The notes under the pieces were generated by a model. It saw only the letters and a list, made by a program, of their open reading frames with translations. It had not been told where the DNA came from and did no database searches. A program made the translations under genes and the position numbers. From contig NZ_JACETV010000011.1 in assembly GCF_013912375.1 (NCBI RefSeq), positions 123,715-187,714 on the forward strand: a stretch of 64,000 nt of DNA, given 5' to 3'. The stretch comes from Emticicia sp. BO119. GTDB taxonomy: Bacteria > Bacteroidota > Bacteroidia > Cytophagales > Spirosomataceae. Positions 38,359 through 47,902 of this stretch are shown piece by piece (the stretch's first letter is position 1; every line of letters begins with the position of its first letter).

Positions 38359-38362
38359 AACT

Positions 38363-39139
38363 TTAGTCTTTATCAGGAGAAATATCTTTATTGTTTTTAG
38401 AAAAGTCTTTTACCAGTTTTTCTTTCGATTGCTCCTTTGAAACAGGTTTCTGGAATTTGAGTTGATAATTCAGGTAACCCGCATTGGGAATTTGATTTTT
38501 ATCGGGTGTCGGTGTTTTCTCCGTTTCATTCTTTTTCTCCGCCAATTCTGTCTTATATTGCTGCATTTCTTCTTTCTTTTTTTGTAAGAAAGGCAGTTTA
38601 TAATCTTTTGGCTTGTCGGTTTTATCAGCACTAATGCCGGCCCTGATATTATTTCTGTTTTCAGCAAATAAATCTGCTTTCTCTTTGATGGATTCTCTGG
38701 TTTCTGTTTCTAATTTATCCTCCGGTATCTCCTTGCTTTCCTGATTTTGCTTCTCATAAGGAGTATTGTTTTCATATTTTTCAGGATTGACCTTTTCATC
38801 CAGTACCTGCATGACCTGTTCTCTTACCTCAGGGACTTCCTGTACTTCATTCATCATTCTATCCAACGCTCCATAAGTTTTGGCAGTAAACCGATTGACC
38901 TCGCCTTGCTGAAATTTTTGCAAATCTTCCAAGTTTTTAAGAACGGCTGCCCTGTTGTTATAATCAGAACTCCAAGGGCTATGTTTCTTTAAATCCTGAT
39001 GTGCTTTAGCCAAATCCTGATTTGTCTGTTCTAGCGCATGTTGATAATGCCGTAATTGCTGAATGTCATGAGCCATCTCATCATTGAATTGTTCATATCC
39101 TTCGGGGAATGAAGGCTGGTCTTTTTCTTTATCAGGCAT
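38363..39139 (-). CDS. Hydrophilic coiled-coil protein of unknown function
   Basis: 258 aa, rich in Lys, Glu, Gln and Asn, with predicted long helices in the N-terminal half (HDIQQLRHYQHALEQTNQ) and a disordered, Lys/Pro-rich C-terminal half. No signal peptide or catalytic motif is seen. Convergent with the gene before it (4 bp between stops) and divergent from the gene at 39199. Such proteins occur in transfer regions as accessory or relaxosome factors, but there is no direct evidence here. Confidence 0.65.
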   Translation of the reverse strand: MPDKEKDQPSFPEGYEQFNDEMAHDIQQLRHYQHALEQTNQDLAKAHQDLKKHSPWSSDYNNRAAVLKNLEDLQKFQQGEVNRFTAKTYGALDRMMNEVQEVPEVREQVMQVLDEKVNPEKYENNTPYEKQNQESKEIPEDKLETETRESIKEKADLFAENRNNIRAGISADKTDKPKDYKLPFLQKKKEEMQQYKTELAEKKNETEKTPTPDKNQIPNAGYLNYQLKFQKPVSKEQSKEKLVKDFSKNNKDISPDKD

Positions 39140-39198
39140 AAAAATCTTGACTTTAAATAATTATGCTAATATAATAAAATTATTACTCGGAGTAAAAA

Positions 39199-39825
39199 AT
39201 GGATGGTATAGAATTTATATTTCTCCCGTGTTTGGATACCGGAGCATTTGAACTAAGTCAGGAGGAAGAAATTGAAAATCTTCTGGCTGAAGAAGAGCGG
39301 ATCATCAGAGATAAGGTGTATCCTGAACTTGAATGGCCAACCTTACAATTGATTCAAAAAAGGTTGGGGTACATTCCAAGGCCATATTTGACATTCCCTG
39401 TTGAGCCTGATTTGAGACATGATTATCACCGCTATATCTGTGGAAATATTGACTTGGATGATTTATATTTTAAAACAGATGAACTGTTGAAGGTGATACG
39501 TAACTGGGATTTACATTCAGATTATCAATTGCTTGCTAACCCATCGGTGTGTGAGTACTTTCAAAAGAATTATCTGTTCTATATGCAGAAAGCCTATGAC
39601 CGGATCAGTCTACATTTGGGATATAAGCCAGATCATGCTCACTCACTCGCCGCTCAAATCTGGCTCGGTCAGATACTAAGCAAAGAGCATATCATTTTAC
39701 CGGCCACCCTAACACCATATGATTACAGAGCTTTGAGTAGTGTGAGATATAAAGAGTTATTGATGACCGAAGGTGAAGAAGCCGCCAATCATTCACCTCT
39801 CTTAGCCATGCAAGCAATCATCTGA
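39199..39825 (+). CDS. Hypothetical protein of the transfer region
   Basis: 208 aa, acidic and mostly alpha-helical, with many Tyr and Leu residues; no signal peptide, membrane helix or known motif. It lies upstream of the coupling ATPase in the same direction, with about 107 bp between. Composition and codon structure are protein-like. Function not recognised; position suggests an accessory mobilization role. Confidence 0.65.
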   Translation: MDGIEFIFLPCLDTGAFELSQEEEIENLLAEEERIIRDKVYPELEWPTLQLIQKRLGYIPRPYLTFPVEPDLRHDYHRYICGNIDLDDLYFKTDELLKVIRNWDLHSDYQLLANPSVCEYFQKNYLFYMQKAYDRISLHLGYKPDHAHSLAAQIWLGQILSKEHIILPATLTPYDYRALSSVRYKELLMTEGEEAANHSPLLAMQAII

Positions 39826-39932
39826 AAAATTATAAGCCGAAAAATAAATTTTCAGTCCATTAAATAAAAAATCTATAAATGATTGTTATCTTTGATAAAC
39901 AATTTTTGTGTGCATAACCCTACCTCTTTTGC

Positions 39933-41432
39933 GTGAATACCTTTGACTTAGATAAGCCTCTCATTGAATTTCCATCCGGTTCAAGCAACGGACATTGGAC
40001 AATCCGCCATGCGGTAGAAGGCGTACAGATTTTCGGCGGCATTGGTTCTGGGAAATCAAGTGGTTCAGGCCGAACCTTAGCCTTGAAATATTTGAAAGCA
40101 GGCTTCGGCGGTTTAGTGCTGACCGTTAAGCCGGACGAAAAAGAAGTCTGGCAGGACTATTGCCAGTTAACAGGCCGTGAAAAAGACCTGCTTATCCTTG
40201 AACCGGGCGGACACTACCATTTTAATTTTCTGCAATATGAAGCTGCACAAGCCTCCGGCCAATCTATCACAGAAAATATGGTTGAGGTCTTAAAGACCGT
40301 TATCAGAGCCGGAGAAGAAAAAAACGGTAAAAGCGATGATCCCTTCTGGGAAACCGCTTTGGATATGCTCATCTTCAATGTGATTGATTTATGCCTATTG
40401 GCTTATGGGCAATTATCTATCCAAACACTCTACGACATTGTTCAGACCATTCCCAAACCGGATCAGGAGAATAAGGCTTCAAGCGAAAATAGCAATGCCT
40501 ATCATAGAGCCTTTCAGCAAGCACAGGCAAAGGTCAATGAGAAGGTTAATGACTGGTATCTGCAATTATCCAAAGAAACACAAGATTTGATGGACGAAGC
40601 AGGTACACTGGAAATGGAAGTAGGAAATGCAGTACCGGAAGCTCGTTTGTACAATTTCGTCAGACAATTTTTTAATGAAAACTATATCTCTCTGAGTGAA
40701 AAGACTCGCTCAATTATTGATTTTACCTTTTCAGGTTTTCTGTTTCGTCTCCTGAGAGAACCCATTTATTCACTATTCTGCCGTCATGATTCCAATATCC
40801 AGCCGGAAGACTGCTTAGACGGTAAAATCATTCTACTGAATCTTCCGGTGAAAGTCTATCAGAAAGTGGGTAGAGACTGTCAGATTCTGTTCAAATATAT
40901 ATGGCAGCGGGCAATGGAAAAACGTTCCATTAGTGCCAATAACCGACCTCTATTCTTATGGGCTGACGAAGCCCAGAATTTCCTACATGAACATGATGCA
41001 GACTATCAGGCAACGGCACGGAGTAGTCGAATTTCAACGGTGTATATCTCTCAAAACCTACCGAACTATTATGCCTGTATGGGTGGGCAAAAAGCAGAGT
41101 ACAGAGTTAAAAGCTTCATGGGTACATTGGGTACAAAAATCTTTCATGCCAATGCAGACATAGAAACCAATAAATATGCCTCTGAACTCATTGGGGATGC
41201 CTACTTTGTAGATGAATCTTCTACACAGACGATTGGCAAAGAGTTTTCTCATGGGAGAGGGCAATCATTGAAACTGGAAAGGATGGTTCGACCGGAAGAT
41301 TTTGTGCGGTTAAAGACAGGTGGGACATTGAATGAAGGTAAAGTAGAAGGCTATCTGCACCGTCAGGGGGATCCTGTGCATAAAGGGCTGAACCATGTGA
41401 AAATGACGTTTAAACAACAGTACCAACCTTAA
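39933..41432 (+). CDS. Type IV coupling protein-like ATPase (TraD/VirD4/TraG family)
   Basis: 499 aa from a GTG start. Walker A is FGGIGSGKSS (Gly35-Ser42), and Walker B LFLWADEAQNF lies near residue 345. A TraG/TraD C-terminal region follows (RISTVYISQNLPNYYACMGG). Coupling ATPases deliver the relaxase-DNA complex to the conjugation pore at the inner membrane. Unlike most of the family it has no N-terminal transmembrane segments: the Walker A begins at residue 35. The next gene encodes a membrane protein that may supply the anchor. Known for the family: hexameric, DNA-dependent. The assignment is firm; the anchor idea is inference. Confidence 0.88.
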   Translation: MNTFDLDKPLIEFPSGSSNGHWTIRHAVEGVQIFGGIGSGKSSGSGRTLALKYLKAGFGGLVLTVKPDEKEVWQDYCQLTGREKDLLILEPGGHYHFNFLQYEAAQASGQSITENMVEVLKTVIRAGEEKNGKSDDPFWETALDMLIFNVIDLCLLAYGQLSIQTLYDIVQTIPKPDQENKASSENSNAYHRAFQQAQAKVNEKVNDWYLQLSKETQDLMDEAGTLEMEVGNAVPEARLYNFVRQFFNENYISLSEKTRSIIDFTFSGFLFRLLREPIYSLFCRHDSNIQPEDCLDGKIILLNLPVKVYQKVGRDCQILFKYIWQRAMEKRSISANNRPLFLWADEAQNFLHEHDADYQATARSSRISTVYISQNLPNYYACMGGQKAEYRVKSFMGTLGTKIFHANADIETNKYASELIGDAYFVDESSTQTIGKEFSHGRGQSLKLERMVRPEDFVRLKTGGTLNEGKVEGYLHRQGDPVHKGLNHVKMTFKQQYQP

Positions 41433-41460
41433 TATTGTCTCACGTTTAATTTTAACCACT

Positions 41461-42321
41461 ATGAAGAAAAACCTGTATTTCCGCTCGGTTTACAAAAGTT
41501 CTCAAGCCCTGGAAGATGCGGTATTAGGCTCAACTCTCCGTCTATTATCCTTCCCCCGTACTTTATTGGAAGTATTCATTCGAAAAAATATGGGCGAACG
41601 TTTTTTCTCAATCGGAACGGCAACTCTATTGTTAATCGTCCTGGCTGCTTTTCCCATTGTGTTTGGTCCCCAGTTGCAAGCTTTATCAGCCTTAAGTGAT
41701 ACGGGCAGGAATAGTTTGGGTGATTACAACTCTATGCGTGAGATGAATGCCGTAATGGAAGCAAGAAATTTTGGCGGAAGTTCAAGAGGCTTTGACTGGG
41801 GGTATTTCTTTCTGCATCACTTCACCTGGTATCTGTTTTTAGGAGCCTTCTACTATTTTGCTTTGGAGCGTTACAAGGAAATTAAGCGCCTGCCCTCGGT
41901 CTTTGACTTTGGCCGCAGTAGTGTAGATCCCGGAGAAATCCACCCTCGTTTCTGGGAGTTCAAATGGAAAAACCAAAGTGTGGACATCCGGATGATTGAA
42001 ACGGTGCTGGAACCTTTATTCTTTTTTGTGATTGGAGTGATACTCATTATCCTGAAACAAATGCTGGGCTATCTGATTGTTTTAAGTAGTATCGGGTACT
42101 GGATGAATTACCGGATTGCCTATTTTCAGGGAGATCAGTTTATCATGGATACCATCGATGAAATGCTGTTTTCACAGGAAAAAGCCAATGCTTTTATAGC
42201 GGATAAAGACCCTAGCGAGACCAATGGGGTAAGGTATTATGGAAGGAAACCTGCTGATCCTGACACCCGCAGAAAGGTCGCTGATATGTTTGAAGAAGAC
42301 GATAATTTAGAGGTGAATTAG
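41461..42321 (+). CDS. Polytopic membrane protein next to the coupling ATPase
   Basis: 286 aa. Hydrophobic segments at about 49-68, 114-135 and 183-212 (the last long enough for two helices), with an amphipathic N-terminus and a charged C-terminal cytosolic tail of about 70 aa. I do not recognise a named family. It starts 28 bp after the coupling ATPase and precedes the relaxase. Because the ATPase lacks membrane helices, this protein may be its membrane partner. Confidence 0.7.
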   Translation: MKKNLYFRSVYKSSQALEDAVLGSTLRLLSFPRTLLEVFIRKNMGERFFSIGTATLLLIVLAAFPIVFGPQLQALSALSDTGRNSLGDYNSMREMNAVMEARNFGGSSRGFDWGYFFLHHFTWYLFLGAFYYFALERYKEIKRLPSVFDFGRSSVDPGEIHPRFWEFKWKNQSVDIRMIETVLEPLFFFVIGVILIILKQMLGYLIVLSSIGYWMNYRIAYFQGDQFIMDTIDEMLFSQEKANAFIADKDPSETNGVRYYGRKPADPDTRRKVADMFEEDDNLEVN

Positions 42322-42490
42322 CACCTAAGCTGTCCTTAGGGAAGATGTCTGATACTTTCCACATTCCATTGACAGCCGATTTCACAAGACAGCCCCATAC
42401 GCTAATTACCAGCTTATTCATTGGCTCCTGTTTAACAAGCAAAGGAATTATCAGAATAGTTCCTGTGGTGGAGTATAAATTCGATGGCAT

Positions 42491-45241
42491 ATGATACGGA
42501 TGATACAAAGCAGTTCTGCCGCACACGCCAAAGCCTATTTCAAAGATGAACTTTCCCGGTCTGACTATTATGTGACTGATCAGGAATTACAGGGGAAAGT
42601 ACAAGGTCTTTTAGCTGAACGAATGGGCATCAAAGGACAGGTCACCAAAGACCTGTTCAATGACCTGTGCGATAATATCAATCCGGCGACCGGAAAGGCT
42701 TTGACCCCGCGAACCAAAGACGACCGGACAGTGGGCTATGACATCAATTTCCACTGTCCGAAGTCCGTCTCCATCCTGCATGTCCTCTCCAAAGATGACC
42801 ATATCCTGCAAGCCTTTGAGAGAAGCGTCAGAGCGACTATGCAGGACATAGAGCGGGATAGTAAGACAAGGGTACGCACCAGAGGCCGGGATGAAGAAAG
42901 GCCAACAGGCGAGCTTCTATGGGTCGATTTTACCCATCAGACGGCAAGACCTGTTGACGGGTCGATGCCAGACCCTCACCTGCATGCCCATTGTTTCGTC
43001 TTCAATGCGACTTGGGATGAACAAGAGCAAAGGATCAAGGCCTGCCAGTTCAGGGACATCAAAAGGGACATGCCCTATTATCAGGCTCGTTTTCAGAAAT
43101 ATCTGTCTGATAATCTGATCAATCTGGGATATGGGATTGAAGCCACCCGGACCTCTTTTGAAGTCAAAGGCGTACCCAAACCCGTCATTGGCCTGTTCTC
43201 CAAACGCACCGATGAAATCGGTCGGATGGCGAAAGAAAAAGGTATTACCGATGCCAAAGAATTAGACGAATTAGGTGCCAGAACAAGAAGTAAAAAACAG
43301 AAAGGCCATTCGATGGAAGACCTGACCATCGAATGGCGGAGGCAGATTCATGAATACACGGAAAAAGAAGGCAAATCCGAAAACCCGGTTATTCGCTATG
43401 CTCAACGAAAAGAAGAACGCCTCCTGACCCCGGAACAATGTATAGATTTTGCGGTTCAACATGGTTTTGAAAGAGCATCCGTCTTACAAGACAGGAAACT
43501 GCTGGCCTCTGCCTATCGCTATAGCATAGGCCATGCAAAAGTTTCATTGGAGGGTATTACTGATAACTTTGCCCAAGATTCCCGGTTGATCCATGTGGAA
43601 GAAAAAGGGAAACTCATGACCACCACGAAAGCCGTGCTGGCAGAAGAACAAAGAATGGTGAGGCTAGCCCGTCAGGGCTTTGGCAAATTACGCCCCTTAT
43701 ATGCAAAAATACCGGAAACAAAATTACAAGGGGAACAAAAAGCTGCCATTGAACATGTACTAAGCACAACCAACCGTGTTTCGATTGTAACAGGTAAAGC
43801 CGGAACAGGAAAAACCTCCACCCTTCAGGAACTGGTTCCTTTGCTTGAAAAGACAGGTAAGACTATCACCATCATTGCGCCTTCAAGTGAGGCTTCCAGA
43901 GGGACACTCAGGGAGTCAGGGTTTAAGCAGGCAGATACTGTCAGCCGCTTGAAACTAGACAGGGACATGCAGGATAAACTGAAAGGACAGGTATTGATTG
44001 TCGATGAGGCAGGGATGTTAGGCACCAGAGACATGACCCGCCTGCTTGAGATAGCAGACCAGCAGAATGCCCGATTGATTCTGGTGGGAGATACCCGTCA
44101 GCATGCCAGTGTTGACAGAGGGGATGCCTTACGGATTTTGAATACAGTGGCAGGCATCAAGACCGCAGAAATCAGTAAGATTTATCGGCAAAAGAATGAA
44201 ATCTATAAACAGGCCGTAGAAGATTTATCTGTGGGAGATGTGGCCAGTGCTTTTGAAAAACTGGAAGACATGGGAGTCATCAAAGAAATAGACCCGAAAA
44301 AGCCCTATGAAATGTTGGTGAATGATTATCTGGACACCTTAAAAAATAAAAAGACAGCTTTAGTGATTTCTCCGACCCGTCAACAGAGTGATGAAGTAAC
44401 GGAAGCACTACGAATGAAAATGAAATCATCGGGCATACTGGGCAAAAAAGAAAAGCAAATTATACGTCTGCAAAACCTGAACCTAACCGAAGCACAAAAA
44501 AGCGATTGGCGCAATTTACAGGAAGGTCAGGTAGTACAATTTAACCAGAATCTGCCCCATATTAAAAGAGGTAGTCAGTGGACGATTAGTGAATGTACAG
44601 AGAAAGGGGTTCATATACAGAATGAGGCCAAAGAAACGCGCATATTGCCCACAGAAAAAAGCAAGGATTACGAAGTCTATGAAAAAAATTTCATTCCGAT
44701 AGCCAGAAAAGATATTGTTCGTGTTACCCGGAATGGCTTCGATCTGCAAAAGAAAGACCTGCTCAACGGACAAATGTTTGAAGTGTTGAAAGTCAGTAAT
44801 TCAGGCAAAATTCAACTACGAAATCTGATAAGCAAGACGGAGTATGAAATCAATCAGGACTTCGGGCATTTATCGCATGCCTATTGTATTACGTCTCATG
44901 CCTCGCAGGGAAAAAGTGTAGATCAGGTGCTGATTGCGCAACCTGCCGCCACCTTCCCGGCCACCAGTTCCAAACAGTTTTATGTGTCGGTTTCACGGGG
45001 TAAGGAAGGCGTGAAGATTTATACAGACAAGAAACAGGAATTAATGGAACATGCGGCAAAATTAGGTGATCGCCAGTCAGCCATAGAACTGGTAAGCAGT
45101 AAAACTGATACGGATTTCATTCATCAGCAAATCCGGGACAAAATCAACAGGGAGATGCCTAAGACAACTCCAAAGAACCCACAGAAAGGAGATAGAAAAC
45201 CAGCACCGAATAAAGACAATCCTTATGAGCCAAAATTATAA
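42491..45241 (+). CDS. MobF-family conjugative relaxase with helicase domain (TrwC/TraI-like)
   Basis: 916 aa. The relaxase domain (1-300) has catalytic Tyr26/Tyr27 in SRSDYYVTD, FHCPKSVSILHVLS, and the metal-binding His triad His163-x-His165-x-His167 in DPHLHAHCFVFN. The SF1 helicase domain (about 410-860) has Walker A GKAGTGKT (Gly435-Thr442), VDEAGMLGTRDM, GDTRQH and a C-terminal HASQGKSVDQV. The enzyme nicks oriT, stays bound to the 5' end and unwinds the strand. A second ATG three codons in (MIQSSSAAHAKAYF) agrees better with family N-termini. TrwC/TraI relatives are usually 950-1,700 aa, so this is compact. The oriT is probably close by, perhaps in the 170-bp gap upstream; I cannot point to the nic site. 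Confidence 0.93.
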   Translation: MIRMIQSSSAAHAKAYFKDELSRSDYYVTDQELQGKVQGLLAERMGIKGQVTKDLFNDLCDNINPATGKALTPRTKDDRTVGYDINFHCPKSVSILHVLSKDDHILQAFERSVRATMQDIERDSKTRVRTRGRDEERPTGELLWVDFTHQTARPVDGSMPDPHLHAHCFVFNATWDEQEQRIKACQFRDIKRDMPYYQARFQKYLSDNLINLGYGIEATRTSFEVKGVPKPVIGLFSKRTDEIGRMAKEKGITDAKELDELGARTRSKKQKGHSMEDLTIEWRRQIHEYTEKEGKSENPVIRYAQRKEERLLTPEQCIDFAVQHGFERASVLQDRKLLASAYRYSIGHAKVSLEGITDNFAQDSRLIHVEEKGKLMTTTKAVLAEEQRMVRLARQGFGKLRPLYAKIPETKLQGEQKAAIEHVLSTTNRVSIVTGKAGTGKTSTLQELVPLLEKTGKTITIIAPSSEASRGTLRESGFKQADTVSRLKLDRDMQDKLKGQVLIVDEAGMLGTRDMTRLLEIADQQNARLILVGDTRQHASVDRGDALRILNTVAGIKTAEISKIYRQKNEIYKQAVEDLSVGDVASAFEKLEDMGVIKEIDPKKPYEMLVNDYLDTLKNKKTALVISPTRQQSDEVTEALRMKMKSSGILGKKEKQIIRLQNLNLTEAQKSDWRNLQEGQVVQFNQNLPHIKRGSQWTISECTEKGVHIQNEAKETRILPTEKSKDYEVYEKNFIPIARKDIVRVTRNGFDLQKKDLLNGQMFEVLKVSNSGKIQLRNLISKTEYEINQDFGHLSHAYCITSHASQGKSVDQVLIAQPAATFPATSSKQFYVSVSRGKEGVKIYTDKKQELMEHAAKLGDRQSAIELVSSKTDTDFIHQQIRDKINREMPKTTPKNPQKGDRKPAPNKDNPYEPKL

Positions 45242-45608
45242 ATTGCGTTTTGACCAGATGAAGGAAAATATTCCAGGTCAATCGGGGTCAACCTCACAAG
45301 AAGATACTTCTGCCTTTTATGCGAGTGAAGGATCGATCCGTAATTTTTGTCTGGTATGGAAAGATGGGAATATGGATGACTTTCCCTATTCGTATGTGGT
45401 TCATACCCAATTCAGGATAGGAGAGGAAAAGAATGCGATGATTATTGAATTACCCTCCAAACTGATCACACTTTCCGGCTATGGTTTAACCTCCTTATTT
45501 CTGGCATTCAAAAAACAGTTGCCACAGTTCATTTATCAGGTAGATGAAAGATATGCGGAAGAGGCAGAAACGGTCGTCACGGACATACAGATAGAAGAAA
45601 AAAGTTAG
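45225..45608 (+). CDS. Small hypothetical protein overlapping the relaxase gene
   Basis: 127 aa. The start overlaps the last 17 bp of the relaxase gene in another frame, suggesting translational coupling. The sequence contains KDGNMDDFPYSYVVHTQFRIG, then a hydrophobic strand-like region (MIIELPSKLITLSGYGLTSLFLAF), and ends in acidic residues. No family recognised. It probably serves the transfer module. Confidence 0.65.
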   Translation: MSQNYKLRFDQMKENIPGQSGSTSQEDTSAFYASEGSIRNFCLVWKDGNMDDFPYSYVVHTQFRIGEEKNAMIIELPSKLITLSGYGLTSLFLAFKKQLPQFIYQVDERYAEEAETVVTDIQIEEKS

Positions 45609-45642
45609 GCTTGGCAGAAACTAATCTGCCAAGCCTGTTTTA

Positions 45643-45858
45643 TTACTTATCGGTTTTGGGACTATATGGTCTCATAACATATTTTCCACCGGGAGTTATA
45701 GGATGTTCAGGAACAATATTAAATCCTTTACCGTCTTTGTTTGCCCAAACGGCCGCAACTTTTAGCCAGTTTGATTTGTCACTGCCCGGAATGGGTGTAA
45801 CCAGGAAAATCACGTGTGTGGGATATTTTTTTTCAGTAGTTTCGTTTGGGTTTGTCAT
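45643..45858 (-). CDS. Small plasmid/ICE-type conserved protein (WxxVAAVWANKDGKGF family)
   Basis: 71 aa from the ATG at 45858. Reading further up in frame adds residues that correspond to a repeated leader region, so the internal start is preferred; AAAGGAG lies a few bases before it. The protein carries WLKVAAVWANKDGKGFNIV, the motif of small conserved proteins of proteobacterial plasmids and integrative elements. Their function is not known. It lies convergent to the relaxase module. Its leader closely matches that of the gene at 49645-50442. Confidence 0.8.
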   Translation of the reverse strand: MTNPNETTEKKYPTHVIFLVTPIPGSDKSNWLKVAAVWANKDGKGFNIVPEHPITPGGKYVMRPYSPKTDK

Positions 45859-46055
45859 CAGCAAATCTCCTTTGTTTGTGGTTGATGATGGCAGCGAAAA
45901 AGGCTCGAAAAGCAGTGGCAGCTCCCCGAATAACAAAAAATCGATGCTTGCCGTCTATTTTTTTGTTAGGAGTCGCAGAGTGTCCACTCCGGGATTATTT
46001 TACAAAGTAAAATAAGGGATAAGCACAGGCACAGCGTTTGAGCCAGGCTGACAGT
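45859..46055 (-). ncRNA. Structured leader copy A (shared with the gene at 50442)
   Basis: This stretch, read on the minus strand, precedes the small gene starting at 45858 and aligns with 50443-50592. Shared parts include GATGATGGCAGCGA, AAAGGCTC, GCTC.CCGAA, AGTCGC and GGGATAAGC. A 9-bp hairpin TTATTTTAC-AAA-GTAAAATAA (45995-46015) occupies the same place as a different-sequence 9-bp hairpin in copy B, immediately before GGGATAAGC. GGAGT/ACTCC (45969-45990) forms another stem. Probable cis-regulatory RNA. Confidence 0.55.
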
Positions 46056-46361
46056 ATTCATTCACCAATAAGCAAAGATATGATTTTTAGAAAGACCAAA
46101 TAATAGGGATTACTGGCTTTAATAACTAAAGCAATAGTAATTTTAGCAAGTCAAAGAAATATAATAAATGCCTAAAAATAAAAAAGGATTATTTGTTGAC
46201 TGGTAAGTAGTTAATTTTTAAATTTAATTTCAAATTCAATGGAATAAGTTTTAATCGTACTTATAATGTTTGTTAAAAAAGCAGCTCTATAAATTAAAAA
46301 TCTTGCATATCTTATTTTTATATTTTCTCAATAAATATCAAACAATATAAACTTTTTTATA
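46056..46361. other. AT-rich spacer upstream of the RiPP-like cassette
   Basis: About 300 bp of very AT-rich DNA without a gene. The base composition drops abruptly from that of the relaxase region, marking the left edge of the inserted cassette. The promoter for the precursor peptide gene should be here; TATAATGTTTG at about 46,261-46,271 resembles a -7 box with one extra base, so I give no confident promoter call. Confidence 0.4.
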
Positions 46362-46565
46362 ATGAAGATTATACCAGATAAACTATTAGAAGTTCAAAGA
46401 GAAAAAGATGAAAGGCAGTATATAAAAAATGACATTTTATTTGATGATTTTGAAGTCTTGAGTTCTTTAAATATCAATCAAATGAACTATGTGGTTAGTG
46501 ATGATAAACACGATAAAAATAGCAATTGTAATTGTGATTGTACAGGAGATTGCTATACTACATAA
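46362..46565 (+). CDS. Candidate RiPP precursor peptide with Cys-rich C-terminus
   Basis: 67 aa. The first 50 residues are a charged leader-like stretch (rich in Lys, Glu, Asp), and the last 12 residues contain four cysteines at 56, 58, 60 and 64 (NCNCDCTGDCYTT). No signal peptide. The peptide gene is 14 bp before a radical SAM/SPASM maturase gene in the same direction, and a two-part layout (leader then Cys-rich core) is typical of ranthipeptide, sactipeptide and related precursors. The sequence itself does not match a precursor family I know. The product class is inference; the gene call is supported by its spacing and by the Cys tail. Confidence 0.8.
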   Translation: MKIIPDKLLEVQREKDERQYIKNDILFDDFEVLSSLNINQMNYVVSDDKHDKNSNCNCDCTGDCYTT

Positions 46566-46579
46566 TAAATTTATAATGT

Positions 46580-47902
46580 ATGATTATTTACAAATCGAAT
46601 AATTTATTTCTCAAAAACTTGAGTGATGGTTTTTATGTGATTGTAAACACCTGGCGACCCAATTCATTAAGGATAATAAATGAAGCTCAGTTAAAAATAT
46701 TAAATGAAGTAAACAATAAGAAAACATTAGATGAAATTTCGTTTTCTTTGAACATTGATAAAAAAAATCTTTATGATTTTTTCAACCTATTTCTTAAGCA
46801 AGAAATAATAAATTATAATCCTGATTTTTCTAGGATAGAACCTTTCGATAATCCAAGTTCTCTTGATTTATGGATTCATGCTACAAATAAATGTAATCTG
46901 ACTTGTAATTATTGCTACATTTCTACTCTTAATTCAACAGGGGGCATGTCAAAAGTTGTAAGAGAAAGGTTGATTGAAAAACTAAAAGAGACAGCTCTCA
47001 AAAGAAATTTAAAGGTAGTAAAAATAAGACTGGCTGGTGGAGAACCACTTACTCAGTTTAGATATTGGAAAGATTTAATAGTAGAGTCTAAAACTGCTTT
47101 TAATAAGATTAATTGTGATCTTGAAGTTGGGTTTATTACTAATTTAACTTTATTAAATGATGAAATAGTAGAATTTTCAAAAGATTATAATATCCAATTT
47201 GGAGTCTCAATTGATGGATTCGATTTCTACAATGATATAACAAGAAAATTTCATAATGGGAATGGTACTTTTGATATAATTGATAAAAACATTGACAGAT
47301 TAATAAAAAACAATATTAGACTATCAACTTCGACGGTAGTTACTAACTCTAATATGGAAGGGTTACCTGCATTAACAGAATATCTAATACAAAAAAAAGT
47401 ATTTTTTAGATATTCAATTGTTAAAGGTGAATATATAAATAGAGATGTTTTAAGTGACTTTTTGAACATCTCTTACGAGATTATGGAGAAAGAAATCGAG
47501 AATGGATGGGAGTTTTCCAAATATCATCAATTGTGTGATTTAAAACCTTCAAAATTAGGCTTTCAAACTTGTAGTTCTGGTTTGTCAGGTGGAGCGATCT
47601 ACGTAGATGGAAGTGTTTACTACTGTCACGTTCAAGTAGGAGGCGAATCAGGACTTACAGGTAGTATATTCGATTCTGAAAATGACTTAGTTGAGGTAAT
47701 AAGAAAGGGAAACCATTATGAAGGGATGAAATCAGATGATTGTAAGACCTGTAATTATAAATACATCTGTACTAGCGGGTGTCCAATGTATAGAGTTGAT
47801 GGAAAAGATTTGAATTGTAGTCTTTATCATAAATTTATTCCCCGAATTTATGAATTACAAGGTAAAGAAAGATTAAAGTTGCTACTTGACAGATTGAAAT
47901 AA
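46580..47902 (+). CDS. Radical SAM/SPASM peptide maturase with PqqD-like N-terminal domain
   Basis: 440 aa. Residues about 1-80 form a PqqD-like winged-helix, the RiPP recognition element (IINEAQLKILNEVNNKKTLDEI). The radical SAM core has Cys105-x3-Cys109-x2-Cys112 (NKCNLTCNYCY) for the SAM-binding [4Fe-4S] cluster and a GGEP motif (LAGGEPLTQF). The C-terminal SPASM domain, with ligands for auxiliary clusters, includes QTCSSG, YYCHVQ and Cys388, Cys391, Cys397, Cys401 (CKTCNYKYICTSGC), then LNC. Such enzymes install thioether or C-C/C-X crosslinks in the precursor's core. The gene begins 14 bp after the precursor and its stop overlaps the next start. Much more AT-rich than the flanking element genes. 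Confidence 0.93.
   Translation: MIIYKSNNLFLKNLSDGFYVIVNTWRPNSLRIINEAQLKILNEVNNKKTLDEISFSLNIDKKNLYDFFNLFLKQEIINYNPDFSRIEPFDNPSSLDLWIHATNKCNLTCNYCYISTLNSTGGMSKVVRERLIEKLKETALKRNLKVVKIRLAGGEPLTQFRYWKDLIVESKTAFNKINCDLEVGFITNLTLLNDEIVEFSKDYNIQFGVSIDGFDFYNDITRKFHNGNGTFDIIDKNIDRLIKNNIRLSTSTVVTNSNMEGLPALTEYLIQKKVFFRYSIVKGEYINRDVLSDFLNISYEIMEKEIENGWEFSKYHQLCDLKPSKLGFQTCSSGLSGGAIYVDGSVYYCHVQVGGESGLTGSIFDSENDLVEVIRKGNHYEGMKSDDCKTCNYKYICTSGCPMYRVDGKDLNCSLYHKFIPRIYELQGKERLKLLLDRLK

Noticed and set aside
42212..42526. 104-codon minus-strand frame between the membrane protein and relaxase genes
   Set aside because: It overlaps both supported genes and has no recognisable feature; the gap itself might hold oriT, but I could not identify a nic-like site.
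45611..46015. 134-codon plus-strand reading frame opposite the small plasmid-type gene
   Set aside because: It overlaps the minus-strand gene at 45643-45858, whose motif (WANKDGKGF) is a known family feature; the plus-strand translation has no such match and covers the repeated leader.
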